Assembly (NCBI RefSeq): GCF_014396785.1
Contig: NZ_CP060718.1
Coordinates: 1,012,501 to 1,076,500 of the forward strand
DNA from: Sphingomonas lutea
Lineage (GTDB): Bacteria; Pseudomonadota; Alphaproteobacteria; Sphingomonadales; Sphingomonadaceae
Direction: 5' to 3'
Length of the DNA: 64,000 nt
Shown: piece after piece, positions 35,451 to 43,338 of the stretch
Position numbering within the stretch: position 1 is the stretch's first letter
How the letters are laid out: the number at the start of each line of letters is the position of its first letter
Position numbers and translations under genes: made by a program
The notes under the pieces: model-generated
Databases searched by the model: none
What the model was told of the DNA's origin: nothing
The model's input: only the letters and a program-made list of their open reading frames with translations

Positions 35451-35523
35451 GTCACTGCGAGCGGAGCGAAGCCCCACGGGCGTCATCGATTGCCGCGTCG
35501 CCTGTGGCTCTTCGCAATGACGG
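35451..35523 (+). repeat. REP-like palindrome, family 1 (copy A)
   Basis: GTCACTGCGAGCGGAGCGAAGC opens the element and CTCTTCGCAATGACGG closes it, giving imperfect dyad symmetry over about 73 bases. The middle shares GATTGCCGCGTCGC with the copy at 55092-55163. It fills the gap between convergent genes, and its right edge touches the stop codon of the minus-strand HAD gene. Confidence 0.8.
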
Positions 35524-36027
35524 CTAGACCGGCACCGCTACCGACGGGAAAATCTCCGCCAGCTGCCTGAGGCTGTCCTTCGCATTCTTGTGATGGATGA
35601 AGACCACGCCGTGCGCTTCATAGGCCGCGCGGTGATTTTCGCGATCGTCGACCAGCACGTCGCCGGGTGTCATATGCTTGTGCTTGTCGCGCGCCATGCA
35701 GGTGATGATCGGCACACCGGGGAAGTGCTCGAGCGCCCACTTTACTTTCTGCGGCGCGGCCCAACTGCCGAGCGGCAAACCGGTGAGGATCGTCGGCGTG
35801 AGATGTGCGACCGCATCGAACAGCACATCGGCGTCCGCCATCTTGGGCAATCGCGCGTAGAAATTGGGTGCGGTCGCCAGCCGCTTCCAGAAATTGCCCT
35901 GGCCGCGTTTCGCGATGAATGCGTCCGGCGTGGCGCCAAGCAACTCGTGAACGCCGCGATCGAAATCCGCGAGAACGCCGTCGGCGTCGAGAAACAGTCG
36001 CGGGCGGTGATCATCCCCGGCCATCAA
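35524..36027 (-). CDS. HAD-superfamily 5'-nucleotidase-like protein
   Basis: The 167-residue protein has HAD motif I FLDADGVLADFD (nucleophile and acid Asp), motif II LTGLP, and motif IV DVLVDDRENH. The layout matches small 5'(3')-deoxyribonucleotidases (NT5C type), which dephosphorylate nucleoside monophosphates in the cytosol. Its start overlaps the stop of the gene at 36024-36401, so the two are coupled. Confidence 0.85.
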   Translation of the reverse strand: MMAGDDHRPRLFLDADGVLADFDRGVHELLGATPDAFIAKRGQGNFWKRLATAPNFYARLPKMADADVLFDAVAHLTPTILTGLPLGSWAAPQKVKWALEHFPGVPIITCMARDKHKHMTPGDVLVDDRENHRAAYEAHGVVFIHHKNAKDSLRQLAEIFPSVAVPV

Positions 36028-36401
36028 AACCGAGCCGGCTCCAGATCGATCGGGATCGGGGCGGGCAGCCAGTCCCAGCCGCGGTCGCGCAGGACGTCGT
36101 TGCTTTCACGCGCCTTGCGCCCCGGGCCGAGCGACCAGGTGATGTGATAGGTGGAGCCGTCCGGCCGGTCCGTCGTGCCATCCAGCGCCACCACCAGCGC
36201 CTCAAGGCTCGTGCCGTCGTCGACGCGCCCGACGATCTGCGCCTCGCCTTTCCGCGGCAGGGGTGTGTCGGCGGTCGCCCCGACACGCAGGGTGACGTGG
36301 TCCGCGATGACCTGGTCATATTGCGGCGGGAATTGCTCGAGCAGCCGATCGCGCGCGTCGCGCGGAAGCTTCCAGCCGGTGACCGTTCCGGTTCTTGCCA
36401 T
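36024..36401 (-). CDS. Hypothetical protein with two H-x-T motifs (125 aa)
   Basis: This small soluble protein carries DHVTLRV near residue 35 and YHITWSL near residue 86. Paired H-x-T/S-x motifs are the mark of the 2H phosphoesterase fold (LigT, tRNA-ligase CPDase), but the spacing here, about 51 residues, is short for that family. I therefore leave it as hypothetical. Coupling to a HAD nucleotidase (ATGA) fits a nucleotide or RNA-end chemistry role. No signal peptide. Confidence 0.75.
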   Translation of the reverse strand: MARTGTVTGWKLPRDARDRLLEQFPPQYDQVIADHVTLRVGATADTPLPRKGEAQIVGRVDDGTSLEALVVALDGTTDRPDGSTYHITWSLGPGRKARESNDVLRDRGWDWLPAPIPIDLEPARF

Positions 36402-36428
36402 ATGCGCCCTTACGCAGTCGCCCCGACG

Positions 36429-37826
36429 TCAGTTCCGCGTGTCGAGCCGATCGACCAATTGTTGCGCGAAATCGATAAGCGTGTCGTCACGCGCGCCCAT
36501 GATGACGATGCGGTCGCCGGCCTTGGCTTCGGCGACCAGGGCATCGGCGATCTTCGCACGCTCCGAAATATGCTCGGCGGTCGCGCCGCGATCGGCGATT
36601 TGCGCCGCGAACCAGTCGGACCCGCGCGAGCGGTCGACCGTGCCGCCCTGATAAACAGGGTCGGGCAGGTACAGCCGGTCCTCCCCGATCATGCCCTTGG
36701 CGAAACTGTCTGCAAGTTCCTCGCCCATCTTGCTCAGCGGACCATAGCCGTGCGGCTGGAACATGATCAGCAAGCGCCCCGGCTGGGCGCGAAGGGTTGC
36801 CAGCGACGCGTCGATCTTGTCCGGATTATGCGCGAAATCGTCAATCACGGTGACATCGCGGGCGGTGCCGACGGTTTCGAGCCGGCGCTTCAGCCCCTCG
36901 AACCGTGCAAGTGCGGCCACGGCCTCTTCCAGCCGAACGCCAAGCGCGCGCGTCGCCGCTAGGGCGGCAAGCGCGTTCGACGCATTGTGGCGGCCCGGCG
37001 CCGACATGCGCACCTCGTGCCGCTCGCCCTCCGCCTCGACCGCGAAAGACACGCCGTCGGCCAGCAGCTGCAGATCCTTGCCCATGAAATCGGCGCCGGG
37101 GCTGTCGAAGCCATAACCGATCCTGCGGTCGGGCGGCGCCACGTCGGACAGCGCGCGTACCTCGGGGTCGTCGAGGTTGAGCACCGATTTCTTCGCGCGC
37201 AGCACGAACCCGCCGAACAGAGTCCGCAGCTCGCCCATTTCCTTGTGGTCGAGGCTGATGTTGGTCAGCACCGCAATCTCCGGCTGGTAGAGCGCGATCG
37301 ACCCGTCGCTCTCGTCGACCTCGCTCACGAACAGCTCGGGATCGCCGACGAGGGCGCTGGCGAACGGCGTCGACGGGCTGACGAAATTTTTCATCACCGC
37401 GCCGTTCATCACCGTCGGCTGCCGGTGGCAGGCGTGGAGGATCCAGCCGATCATGCCGGTCACGGTGGACTTGCCGCTGGTCCCGCCGACGGCAACGCTG
37501 CGCTGCGCATCGTTGAGCAATTGCGCCAGGAATTGCGGGCGAGTCAGATGGTCGAGGCCAAGTTCGCGGGCGCGGACGACGTCGGGCACGGTCTCCTCGA
37601 CCGCGGCGGAGGTGACCAGCGTCATGCCCTCCTGCAGCCCCGACCCGTCCTGCGGAAACAGTTGAATGCCAAGCGAACGCAGATAATCGAACTTGGCCGG
37701 CGTCCGCCCCGCATCGAGCGAGCGATCCGAGCCCGCGACCTTGGCGCCGCCGGCGCGGACGATACTGGCGAGCGGCAGCATCCCGCTGCCGCCGATGCCG
37801 CTGAAGAAAATCGAGGAGTCAGTCAT
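36429..37826 (-). CDS. Mur ligase family protein (MurC/Mpl-like)
   Basis: The 465-residue ATP-dependent ligase has the N-terminal Rossmann motif FSGIGGSGMLPLASI, the ATP loop GGTSGKSTVTGM (usually GTHGKTT), EVDESDGSIALYQPEIAVLTNISLDH, PGRHNASNALAA and VIDDFAHNPDKI. It belongs with MurC (UDP-MurNAc plus L-Ala) and Mpl (reattaches recycled tripeptide). It lies outside any division-wall cluster and beside an LD-carboxypeptidase and a D-amino-acid deacylase, so I favour a recycling role like that of Mpl. Start ATG 37826. Confidence 0.85.
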   Translation of the reverse strand: MTDSSIFFSGIGGSGMLPLASIVRAGGAKVAGSDRSLDAGRTPAKFDYLRSLGIQLFPQDGSGLQEGMTLVTSAAVEETVPDVVRARELGLDHLTRPQFLAQLLNDAQRSVAVGGTSGKSTVTGMIGWILHACHRQPTVMNGAVMKNFVSPSTPFASALVGDPELFVSEVDESDGSIALYQPEIAVLTNISLDHKEMGELRTLFGGFVLRAKKSVLNLDDPEVRALSDVAPPDRRIGYGFDSPGADFMGKDLQLLADGVSFAVEAEGERHEVRMSAPGRHNASNALAALAATRALGVRLEEAVAALARFEGLKRRLETVGTARDVTVIDDFAHNPDKIDASLATLRAQPGRLLIMFQPHGYGPLSKMGEELADSFAKGMIGEDRLYLPDPVYQGGTVDRSRGSDWFAAQIADRGATAEHISERAKIADALVAEAKAGDRIVIMGARDDTLIDFAQQLVDRLDTRN

Positions 37827-37868
37827 TGGCGCCGCCCTATTGGCTGGCGGGCGATCTGACAAACACCG

Positions 37869-39617
37869 CTATTTGCACGCGCCTCCGCCCGGCCAGCCGG
37901 TCCAGCCGGGGCCGCGCACGACGCGACCGGGCTTGGCGCCGGTGTGTGTGCCGTCCTTGAGGACTTGCACGCCGTTGACGAAGACGTCGCGGACGCCGGT
38001 CGCGAGCTGGTGCGGCTTTTCGAACGTGGCATGGTCGCGGATCGTGGCGGGGTCGAAGATGACGATGTCGGCGGCGTAGCCGGTTTTCAATGACCCGCGG
38101 TCCTTGAGAGCAAGGTTGGTAGCCGGAAGCGAGGTCAGCCGACGGATCGCGTCCGGTAGGTTCGCCGCCTTTTCGTCGCGGACATATTTGCCGAGCAGTC
38201 GCGCGAAATTGCCGTAGGCGCGCGGGTGCGTGCTGGACTTGAGGAACACGCCTTCGGGCGCCATCGACGCCGCGTCGGAGCCGAAGCTCATCCACGGCAG
38301 GCCGACCTCCCGCCGGACATTGTCCTCGTTCATGCCGAAATAAACGACCTGGATGCGCGTCTCATCGGCGACGATCAGGTCCGCGGCGACCTCCTCGGGG
38401 CGCTTGCCGCGTTCCTTGGCGACGCTGCCGAGCGTGCGGCCCGTCAGCGGCTTGAGCGCCTCCGACTTGAAGCCGACGAGCAGCACCTTGTCGGGCTCCT
38501 CGACCACCAGCTTGGTGTTCTCGGTCGCCTTGGGCCCGCGCATCTCGGCGAGTGCCCGCGCGCGGGTCCTGGGGTTCGTGAGACGCGCGACCCAAGCCTC
38601 GAGCCCACCATCCTGCACCCACAATGGAAACGCCGCGTCGAAGCCGGTCGAGCTTGCCGGATAAGTATACATGTCGGCGGTGATGCGCTGGCCCGCGGCG
38701 CGTGCCGCCTCGACCCGCGCGATGGCGGCGTCGATCTTGCCCCAATTGTCGCGGCCCGATTGCTTGAAATGATAGATTTCCGCCGGCGCACCCGATTGCT
38801 TCGAGATTTCCACCAGCTCGTCGATCGCCTCGATCAGCTTGGGCCCTTCGTCGCGGATGTGGCTGATGTACATGCCACCGCATTTGCTCGCTTCGCTGGT
38901 CAGCGCGACCAGCTCGGGCGTTTCCGCGAAATTGGCCGGCGCGTAAATCAGCGACGATCCGACGCCGAGCGCGCCCTCCTGCATCGCGTTGCGCACCAGT
39001 CCGCGCATCCGCTGCAATTGCTCGGGGTTGGGATCGACGTCCTTTTCGCCGAGCTCGTGCACGCGCACGGTGGTGGCGCCGACAAAGGAGGCGACGTTGG
39101 TCGAGACACCGCGCCGCTCCAGATGCTCAAGATACTCGCCGAGGCTGGTCCAGGTGATGTTATATTTGATGTCGCCCATGCGCTTTACTTCAAGCGCCTT
39201 CATCTCGGCGTTGAGCGGGCCCATCGACCAGCCTTCGCCGAACACTTCGAGCGTCACTCCCTGGCGAATGTCGCCCTGGCCGCGCCCATCCTCGATCAGG
39301 CTTTCGGTCGCCCAGCTCAGCATGTTGATGAAGCCCGGCGCGACCGCCATGCCGTTGGCGGCAATGTGAGTGGCCGCGGTGCCCGGCACATTTCGGCTGA
39401 CCGCAGCAATCCGATCCCCGCTGATCGCGACATATCCCTGGTAGGGCGCGTCGCCCGACCCGTCGTAGATCATGCCCCCGCTGATGATCGTGTCGAAATG
39501 GATCAGCGGCACCGGTGCCGGTAGGCTGCTTGTCTGGACGGCAATCGGGGCGGGGCTTGTCGCGCAGGATGCCAGCATGATGGCCGCAAACCCGATCATC
39601 GCGTGACGCTTCGACAT
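37869..39617 (-). CDS. N-acyl-D-amino-acid deacylase family lipoprotein
   Basis: This is an amidohydrolase-fold protein (DTIISGGMIYDGSGDAPYQGYVAISGDRIAAV, SHIRDEG, FGSDAASMAPEG) of the D-aminoacylase/dihydroorotase-like group, about 582 residues. The N-terminus MSKRHAMIGFAAIMLASCATS is a lipoprotein signal with lipobox LASC, so it is anchored in the periplasm. ATG 39617 is favoured, with AGGGGG at usable distance. The first metal motif appears as GFINMLSWA instead of HxH, so one metal site may be lost, as in the usual D-aminoacylases. Divergent from the LD-carboxypeptidase gene. Confidence 0.9.
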   Translation of the reverse strand: MSKRHAMIGFAAIMLASCATSPAPIAVQTSSLPAPVPLIHFDTIISGGMIYDGSGDAPYQGYVAISGDRIAAVSRNVPGTAATHIAANGMAVAPGFINMLSWATESLIEDGRGQGDIRQGVTLEVFGEGWSMGPLNAEMKALEVKRMGDIKYNITWTSLGEYLEHLERRGVSTNVASFVGATTVRVHELGEKDVDPNPEQLQRMRGLVRNAMQEGALGVGSSLIYAPANFAETPELVALTSEASKCGGMYISHIRDEGPKLIEAIDELVEISKQSGAPAEIYHFKQSGRDNWGKIDAAIARVEAARAAGQRITADMYTYPASSTGFDAAFPLWVQDGGLEAWVARLTNPRTRARALAEMRGPKATENTKLVVEEPDKVLLVGFKSEALKPLTGRTLGSVAKERGKRPEEVAADLIVADETRIQVVYFGMNEDNVRREVGLPWMSFGSDAASMAPEGVFLKSSTHPRAYGNFARLLGKYVRDEKAANLPDAIRRLTSLPATNLALKDRGSLKTGYAADIVIFDPATIRDHATFEKPHQLATGVRDVFVNGVQVLKDGTHTGAKPGRVVRGPGWTGWPGGGACK

Positions 39618-39692
39618 CGACACCCCCTGTCTGGCCTAAGACGTGGAGCGTGCCCTATTGCGGGGTCGGATGCTACGCCAAAGGATCGCCGG

Positions 39693-40499
39693 ATGAAGAT
39701 TGCCGTGGTTGCCCCAAGCTGCACCCTGAAGCGCGACGCGGCTGACCGGCTGGAGGCGCTCGCGGCATCGCGCGGGGACTGCGAGTTGGCGATTCATCCG
39801 CAATGCTTCTTGTCCGACGGCCATTTCGCCGGATCGGACGAACATCGCCTGGCAGCGCTTCGCGAGGTGATGGCCGACCCCACGGTGGACGCGGTCTGGT
39901 CGGCGCGCGGCGGCTACGGATCGAACCGTATCGCCGAGGCCGCGGTGCGCGACCTTCCGCCAGCCGCCCGTGACAAAATCTATCTCGGCTATAGTGATTC
40001 GGGTTTCCTCCATGCCGCATTCCACAAGGCCGGGCTGAAATGCGCCTGGGGGCCAATGCCGCAAGATGTGGCCCGCGAGGGCGGGGAAGCGGCCGTGACG
40101 CGCGCGATCGACTGGCTTGTTCGGCGCGACGCGGCGGCGATTGAGCCCGCGCTGCAAGCGCCGGCGATGGCGTTCAACCTGACCGTGCTCGCGGCGCTGC
40201 TCGGAACGGTACTGGAACCCGACCTGCGCGGCGTCGAATTGCTCATCGAGGATGTGAGCGAGCATCACTATCGCATTGACCGGACGATGTTTCATGTGAC
40301 GTCGAGCGCCAACGTGCGCAGCGTCGCCCGCCTGCGCCTGGGCAGGGTTGGTGACATACCGGCGAACGACCCCGATTTCGGCCGCGATGAGAGCGCGATT
40401 GTCGAGGAGTGGTGCCATCGCGCGGGCATCCCGTACGGCGGCCGCGCCGACATTGGACACGATACCGAAAACAAGGTGGTACCGTTCGGTTCAAATTGA
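39693..40499 (+). CDS. ldcA: LD-carboxypeptidase (muramoyltetrapeptide carboxypeptidase)
   Basis: The 268-residue serine peptidase of family S66 trims the terminal D-Ala from recycled muropeptides in the cytosol. Visible are WSARGGYGSNRI, the nucleophile Ser in YSDSG, Glu in LLIEDVSE and His in GHDTENKVVPFG. The ATG 39693 is preceded by GGATCGCCGG. The gene is divergent from the D-amino-acid deacylase gene. Confidence 0.9.
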   Translation: MKIAVVAPSCTLKRDAADRLEALAASRGDCELAIHPQCFLSDGHFAGSDEHRLAALREVMADPTVDAVWSARGGYGSNRIAEAAVRDLPPAARDKIYLGYSDSGFLHAAFHKAGLKCAWGPMPQDVAREGGEAAVTRAIDWLVRRDAAAIEPALQAPAMAFNLTVLAALLGTVLEPDLRGVELLIEDVSEHHYRIDRTMFHVTSSANVRSVARLRLGRVGDIPANDPDFGRDESAIVEEWCHRAGIPYGGRADIGHDTENKVVPFGSN

Positions 40500-40581
40500 G
40501 ACGGATTCTTCTTGCCGCAGGGCCATTGCAAAGCGTCTGCACTTGCGCTCTATCCATAGACCGGAACAACAGGAGGGCCTG

Positions 40582-40848
40582 ATGGCACAAAGTGGTCGTA
40601 AAGCAGGGGGCGGACTGGCCCGCCCGGTTCAACCTTCGGCGGATCTCGCTGCGATTACCGGGAGCGATCCGCTGCCGCGCAGCCAGGTGGTTTCGAAGGT
40701 CTGGGACCATATTCGCAAGAACAACCTGCAAAACCCGCAAAACAAGCGGGAAATCGTCGCCGACGACAAGCTGAAGAAGGTCTTTGGGGGCAAGGATCGC
40801 TGCAGCATGTTCGAAATGAACAAGCATCTTTCGAACCATCTGAAATAA
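40582..40848 (+). CDS. SWIB/MDM2 domain protein (88 aa)
   Basis: The start ATG 40582 has a strong AGGAGGG site. After a basic Gly-rich tail, the SWIB fold covers residues 25-88 (SDPLPRSQVVSKVWDHIRKNNLQNPQNKREIVADDKLKKVF...). In eukaryotes SWIB occurs in chromatin remodellers; short stand-alone bacterial versions (Chlamydia, some alphaproteobacteria) may bind DNA or topoisomerase. Cytosolic or nucleoid location expected. A terminator follows. Confidence 0.92.
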   Translation: MAQSGRKAGGGLARPVQPSADLAAITGSDPLPRSQVVSKVWDHIRKNNLQNPQNKREIVADDKLKKVFGGKDRCSMFEMNKHLSNHLK

Positions 40849-40870
40849 GCGTTTCGGATTGTTCGATCAG

Positions 40871-40902
40871 AAGGGGATCCGCCGCGGCGGGTCCCCTTTT
40901 CG
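40871..40902 (+). terminator. Intrinsic terminator
   Basis: AAGGGGATCCGCC (40871-40883) pairs, with one mismatch, with GGCGGGTCCCCTT (40886-40898), followed by TTTTCG. It ends the SWIB gene. Confidence 0.8.
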
Positions 40903-40927
40903 CATGTGCGGCTTGCGACTCGTGTGC

Positions 40928-41644
40928 CTAGCGGCAGACGGAAAAGCCGCTCCTGCCTCGCTCGGCCTGGTCGAAATGCAGATGATCGGCGTGCGCGGCG
41001 TTGTAATCGGGTGAAAGCGCCGTCGCGAACAGATCGCAGCCGCCGTCATGCACGTCCCGCAGGAAGGCGCCCTTCGCGCCCGCCGCCCAGTCCCGCAGCA
41101 CGCTGACGTCCGTCCCGTCGGCAAGTCCAAACCCAATGATATCCAAGGCGTTGGCCGTGGCATGCTCGCTGAACTCGCCTTCGCTTTGCCCGTAGAGGCG
41201 TCGGCAGCTATAGCTTCCCGCATGGCGCACTTCGACGACGCGTGACGACAAGTGCCGCGCTGCAGCCGGCTGCAGGATCTGCCGTTCGAACACCAGCATC
41301 GCCGCGGCGACAGGGCAGCTGGTGACGACGTTGGGGGGTGCAAAGCGCGCCTCGCTTTTCGCGGGTAGGAGGGTCACGCCATCGCGGTAGCCGCAATTGG
41401 GTTCCCCTAACCGCGGCGCCGCCGCCGTATCGGCCGACCCCGCCTGCCGCAGAAGCGCGCGGCACTGTGCGGGATCGTCGCGCAATGCGACCAGCTTGCG
41501 CAATGTGAAGCGCCCGATCGGGTCATCCAGGCGCAGCGGCGTCCACGGCACGTCCTGCGGGTGCTTGCGCACATAGTCGCGGCCGAAGAGGTAAGCGGCC
41601 ACGCCAAGGCCGAACAGGATCAGGATGACGATCAGCCGCGCCAC
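40928..41644 (-). CDS. Extensin-like family protein (membrane-anchored)
   Basis: The 238-residue protein has one N-terminal membrane helix (LIVILILFGLGVAAYLF) and the extensin-like C-terminal domain (PF06904): CGYRDGV, SYSCRRLYGQSEGEFSEHATANALDI, and HADHLHFD. The SExH-x-x-A-x-D and HxH residues match the zinc site of D-Ala-D-Ala/LAS peptidases, so peptidoglycan hydrolysis is plausible. It overlaps the NUDIX gene by 13 bases. Confidence 0.9.
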   Translation of the reverse strand: MARLIVILILFGLGVAAYLFGRDYVRKHPQDVPWTPLRLDDPIGRFTLRKLVALRDDPAQCRALLRQAGSADTAAAPRLGEPNCGYRDGVTLLPAKSEARFAPPNVVTSCPVAAAMLVFERQILQPAAARHLSSRVVEVRHAGSYSCRRLYGQSEGEFSEHATANALDIIGFGLADGTDVSVLRDWAAGAKGAFLRDVHDGGCDLFATALSPDYNAAHADHLHFDQAERGRSGFSVCR

Positions 41645-42375
41645 AGGCCGTCCAGTCTCTCCTCCGTGACCGGATATCCCAGATGGTCGGGAATCTTGAT
41701 GAACTTCTCGCCGCCGCGTTCCTCGACCCAGGGCGTGACCGGATCGATCGGGTGCGCGAGCGCGTCGGCGCGAATGTCCGCAAAAGACCCATGCTGCGCC
41801 AATCGCTCGAGATTGCGGCGGGTCGGGAAGATCAACCGGCTCTGCCCGCGCCGATCACGGTCGAGCACCTCCTGCGCAGTGAGCCAGTACGCGCCGGCAC
41901 ATTCGCGCTCGATCACCGTCGGTTGCCAGTCGCCGTCGGGGCAGCGCGCAACGTAGAACAGCGTGTCGAAGCGGCGCACCGCGTGAAACTTGGGCACCCA
42001 GCGCGCAAAGGGGGTAAGCTCGGCCGCGTCCAGAAGCAGCCCGGCATCGAGAAGAACCTCGCCGAACGTCTCGTCCGCAACCAGCCGCGCCTGCAAGGCA
42101 CGGCTGGCTTCGGGGTCCGGCACCGGCGCAAGGCCGACGGGCACAGCCGTTTCCTCGATCGTCTCGCGAATGGCGGCGACGGCGGCGCCGTCCGTAATCC
42201 CGGCCTGCTCGGCGAGGCGGCGATCACCATCATCGATACGGCCGCCGGGGAAGACGAGCGCGCCCGCCGCGAAGGCCATCCCTGCGGCGCGTTCGACCAT
42301 CAATAGTTCCGGTGGTCCAGCGGCGCAGTCGCGTACCAGGATTAATGTTGCTGCGGGGATCGCCTCGTCGCTCAT
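41632..42375 (-). CDS. NUDIX hydrolase
   Basis: The product is about 247 residues from ATG 42375 (MSDEAIPAATLILVRD). The Nudix box has ALVFPGGRIDD, a long insert, then AIRETIEETAVP, fitting the REUXEE core. It resembles Nudt19/RPP-like coenzyme A or nucleoside-diphosphate hydrolases (VVERAAGMAFAAGALVFPGG pattern). Substrate unknown. It is the first gene of a pair with the extensin-like gene. Confidence 0.9.
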   Translation of the reverse strand: MSDEAIPAATLILVRDCAAGPPELLMVERAAGMAFAAGALVFPGGRIDDGDRRLAEQAGITDGAAVAAIRETIEETAVPVGLAPVPDPEASRALQARLVADETFGEVLLDAGLLLDAAELTPFARWVPKFHAVRRFDTLFYVARCPDGDWQPTVIERECAGAYWLTAQEVLDRDRRGQSRLIFPTRRNLERLAQHGSFADIRADALAHPIDPVTPWVEERGGEKFIKIPDHLGYPVTEERLDGLWRG

Positions 42376-42404
42376 GTGCCCTCCAGCTAGGCGTTGGCGG
42401 CCCA

Positions 42405-42434
42405 AAGAAAAAGCCGCCCGTCGCCAGGCGGCTT
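42405..42434 (-). terminator. Intrinsic terminator of the small lipoprotein gene
   Basis: On the minus strand AAGCCGCC/GGCGGCTT (42411-42418 with 42427-42434) is followed by TTTCTTTGGG. It lies 25 bases after the stop of the gene at 42459-42725. Confidence 0.8.
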
Positions 42435-42458
42435 TCCCTTTTCCTGCGAGCGGGAAGG

Positions 42459-42725
42459 TTACATCCCGCTGACGTTCTGCTCGTCCTCGTCGACCGGATT
42501 GGCGGTATTGTCGACCGCATTCTGCTCTTCCAGCTGCTGCTGCTGCGTACCGAGCGCCGCGGCTTCGGCAGCGGCCGCATCGTTGGCGGCGTCGCTCGAC
42601 AGATCGTTAAGTTCGGCCGGCGGCTGGTTCATTTCCGCATTGCCGACCGCATCCTGGTTATCGCCACTGCATGCCGCAAGCGCGAGGGCAGCGGTTCCGA
42701 CGAAGGCAAAAACAAACTTTTTCAT
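42459..42725 (-). CDS. Small acidic lipoprotein (88 aa)
   Basis: ATG 42725 gives MKKFVFAFVGTAALALAACSGD, a lipoprotein signal with lipobox LAAC. The mature part is Asn/Asp/Glu/Ala/Gln-rich (SSDAANDAAAAEAAALGTQQQQLEEQ) and probably disordered. No family is recognised. It is transcribed away from the tmRNA gene and has its own terminator. Confidence 0.8.
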   Translation of the reverse strand: MKKFVFAFVGTAALALAACSGDNQDAVGNAEMNQPPAELNDLSSDAANDAAAAEAAALGTQQQQLEEQNAVDNTANPVDEDEQNVSGM

Positions 42726-42838
42726 GTGCTTGGATCCCCAATTCAACAGATTGCGCGCGCCGCCATACCAGCAGTCGACAATCGGATTCCAGTGCGTTTT
42801 CCAACCCCTCGACCGACAAGGCGGTTCCGCCAAATCCT

Positions 42839-42867
42839 TGAGGTTCACGCTTCGTGCGCCTATCTAG
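42839..42867 (+). promoter_or_regulatory. Sigma-70-type promoter of ssrA
   Basis: TTGAGG (42839-42844) and TATCTA (42862-42867) are 17 bases apart, the ideal spacing for the housekeeping sigma factor. Transcription should start near 42874, just before the acceptor piece of the tmRNA. Confidence 0.65.
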
Positions 42868-42873
42868 GGCGTG

Positions 42874-43256
42874 CCGGGGAAACCCGGCTACGTCGGTAGA
42901 TTGTTGAGTGGAATAAGCACTTCGGACCCGGGGGCAGTACCCCGGCGCCTCCACCACCAGCCCTCGTCGCGAGGATTGCTGATGGGGGCGAAATAGGATC
43001 GACGAGTGCGGTAAAGGCTTGGCTGCCGATCGGTAGGAGACCACCGTGAAGGCTCAATCACACAAGTGCTAACGATAACGAAGCACTCGCGATTGCCGCG
43101 TAACTGACGTCCTAACGGACTAAGTTACAAAGCTTAAGCGCGGTCGGACCCCACCGGGCAACAGAAGGGGATTCCAGCGGCCGCCAGGGGGCCGGGCAAC
43201 AGAACCCCCTGGACTTATTCAAAGACGCGGAGCGCCGGGCAACACAAGCTCCCCAC
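42874..43256 (+). ncRNA. ssrA: tmRNA, permuted two-piece form
   Basis: The acceptor piece comes first and ends CGCCTCC-A-CCA (42946-42956). A spacer with hairpin CCTCG/CGAGG follows. The coding piece starts GGGGGCG (42984-42990), which pairs with CGCCTCC to form the acceptor stem. The tag reading frame GCT AAC GAT ... GCG TAA (43068-43103) encodes ANDNEALAIAA, a typical proteolysis tag. The arrangement is the known alphaproteobacterial permuted gene, whose spacer is cut out to give two RNAs. The 5' and 3' ends are estimated from the promoter and the last hairpin. It rescues stalled ribosomes with SmpB. Confidence 0.93.
43149..43252 (+). repeat. Three hairpins with the same loop in the 3' part of ssrA
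   Basis: Three stem-loops share the loop CCGGGCAACA(G/C)AA: CCCC/GGGG (43149-43170), CCAGGGGG/CCCCCTGG (43184-43212) and GGAGC/GCTCC (43229-43252). The stems differ in sequence while the loops are conserved, which points to selection on the loop. They lie after the tag stop codon. Confidence 0.8.
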
Positions 43257-43338
43257 CTCCTTTTGTCGTTTTGTCGAGGCGCCCCTTGCGTCGACCTCTT
43301 CTCCTCGGCCACAACAGCGCATCCGAAGGGGGCTTCAC

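Noticed and set aside
38226-39524. 432-codon plus-strand frame opposite the D-amino-acid deacylase
   Set aside because: Shadow frame without start signals or family motifs.
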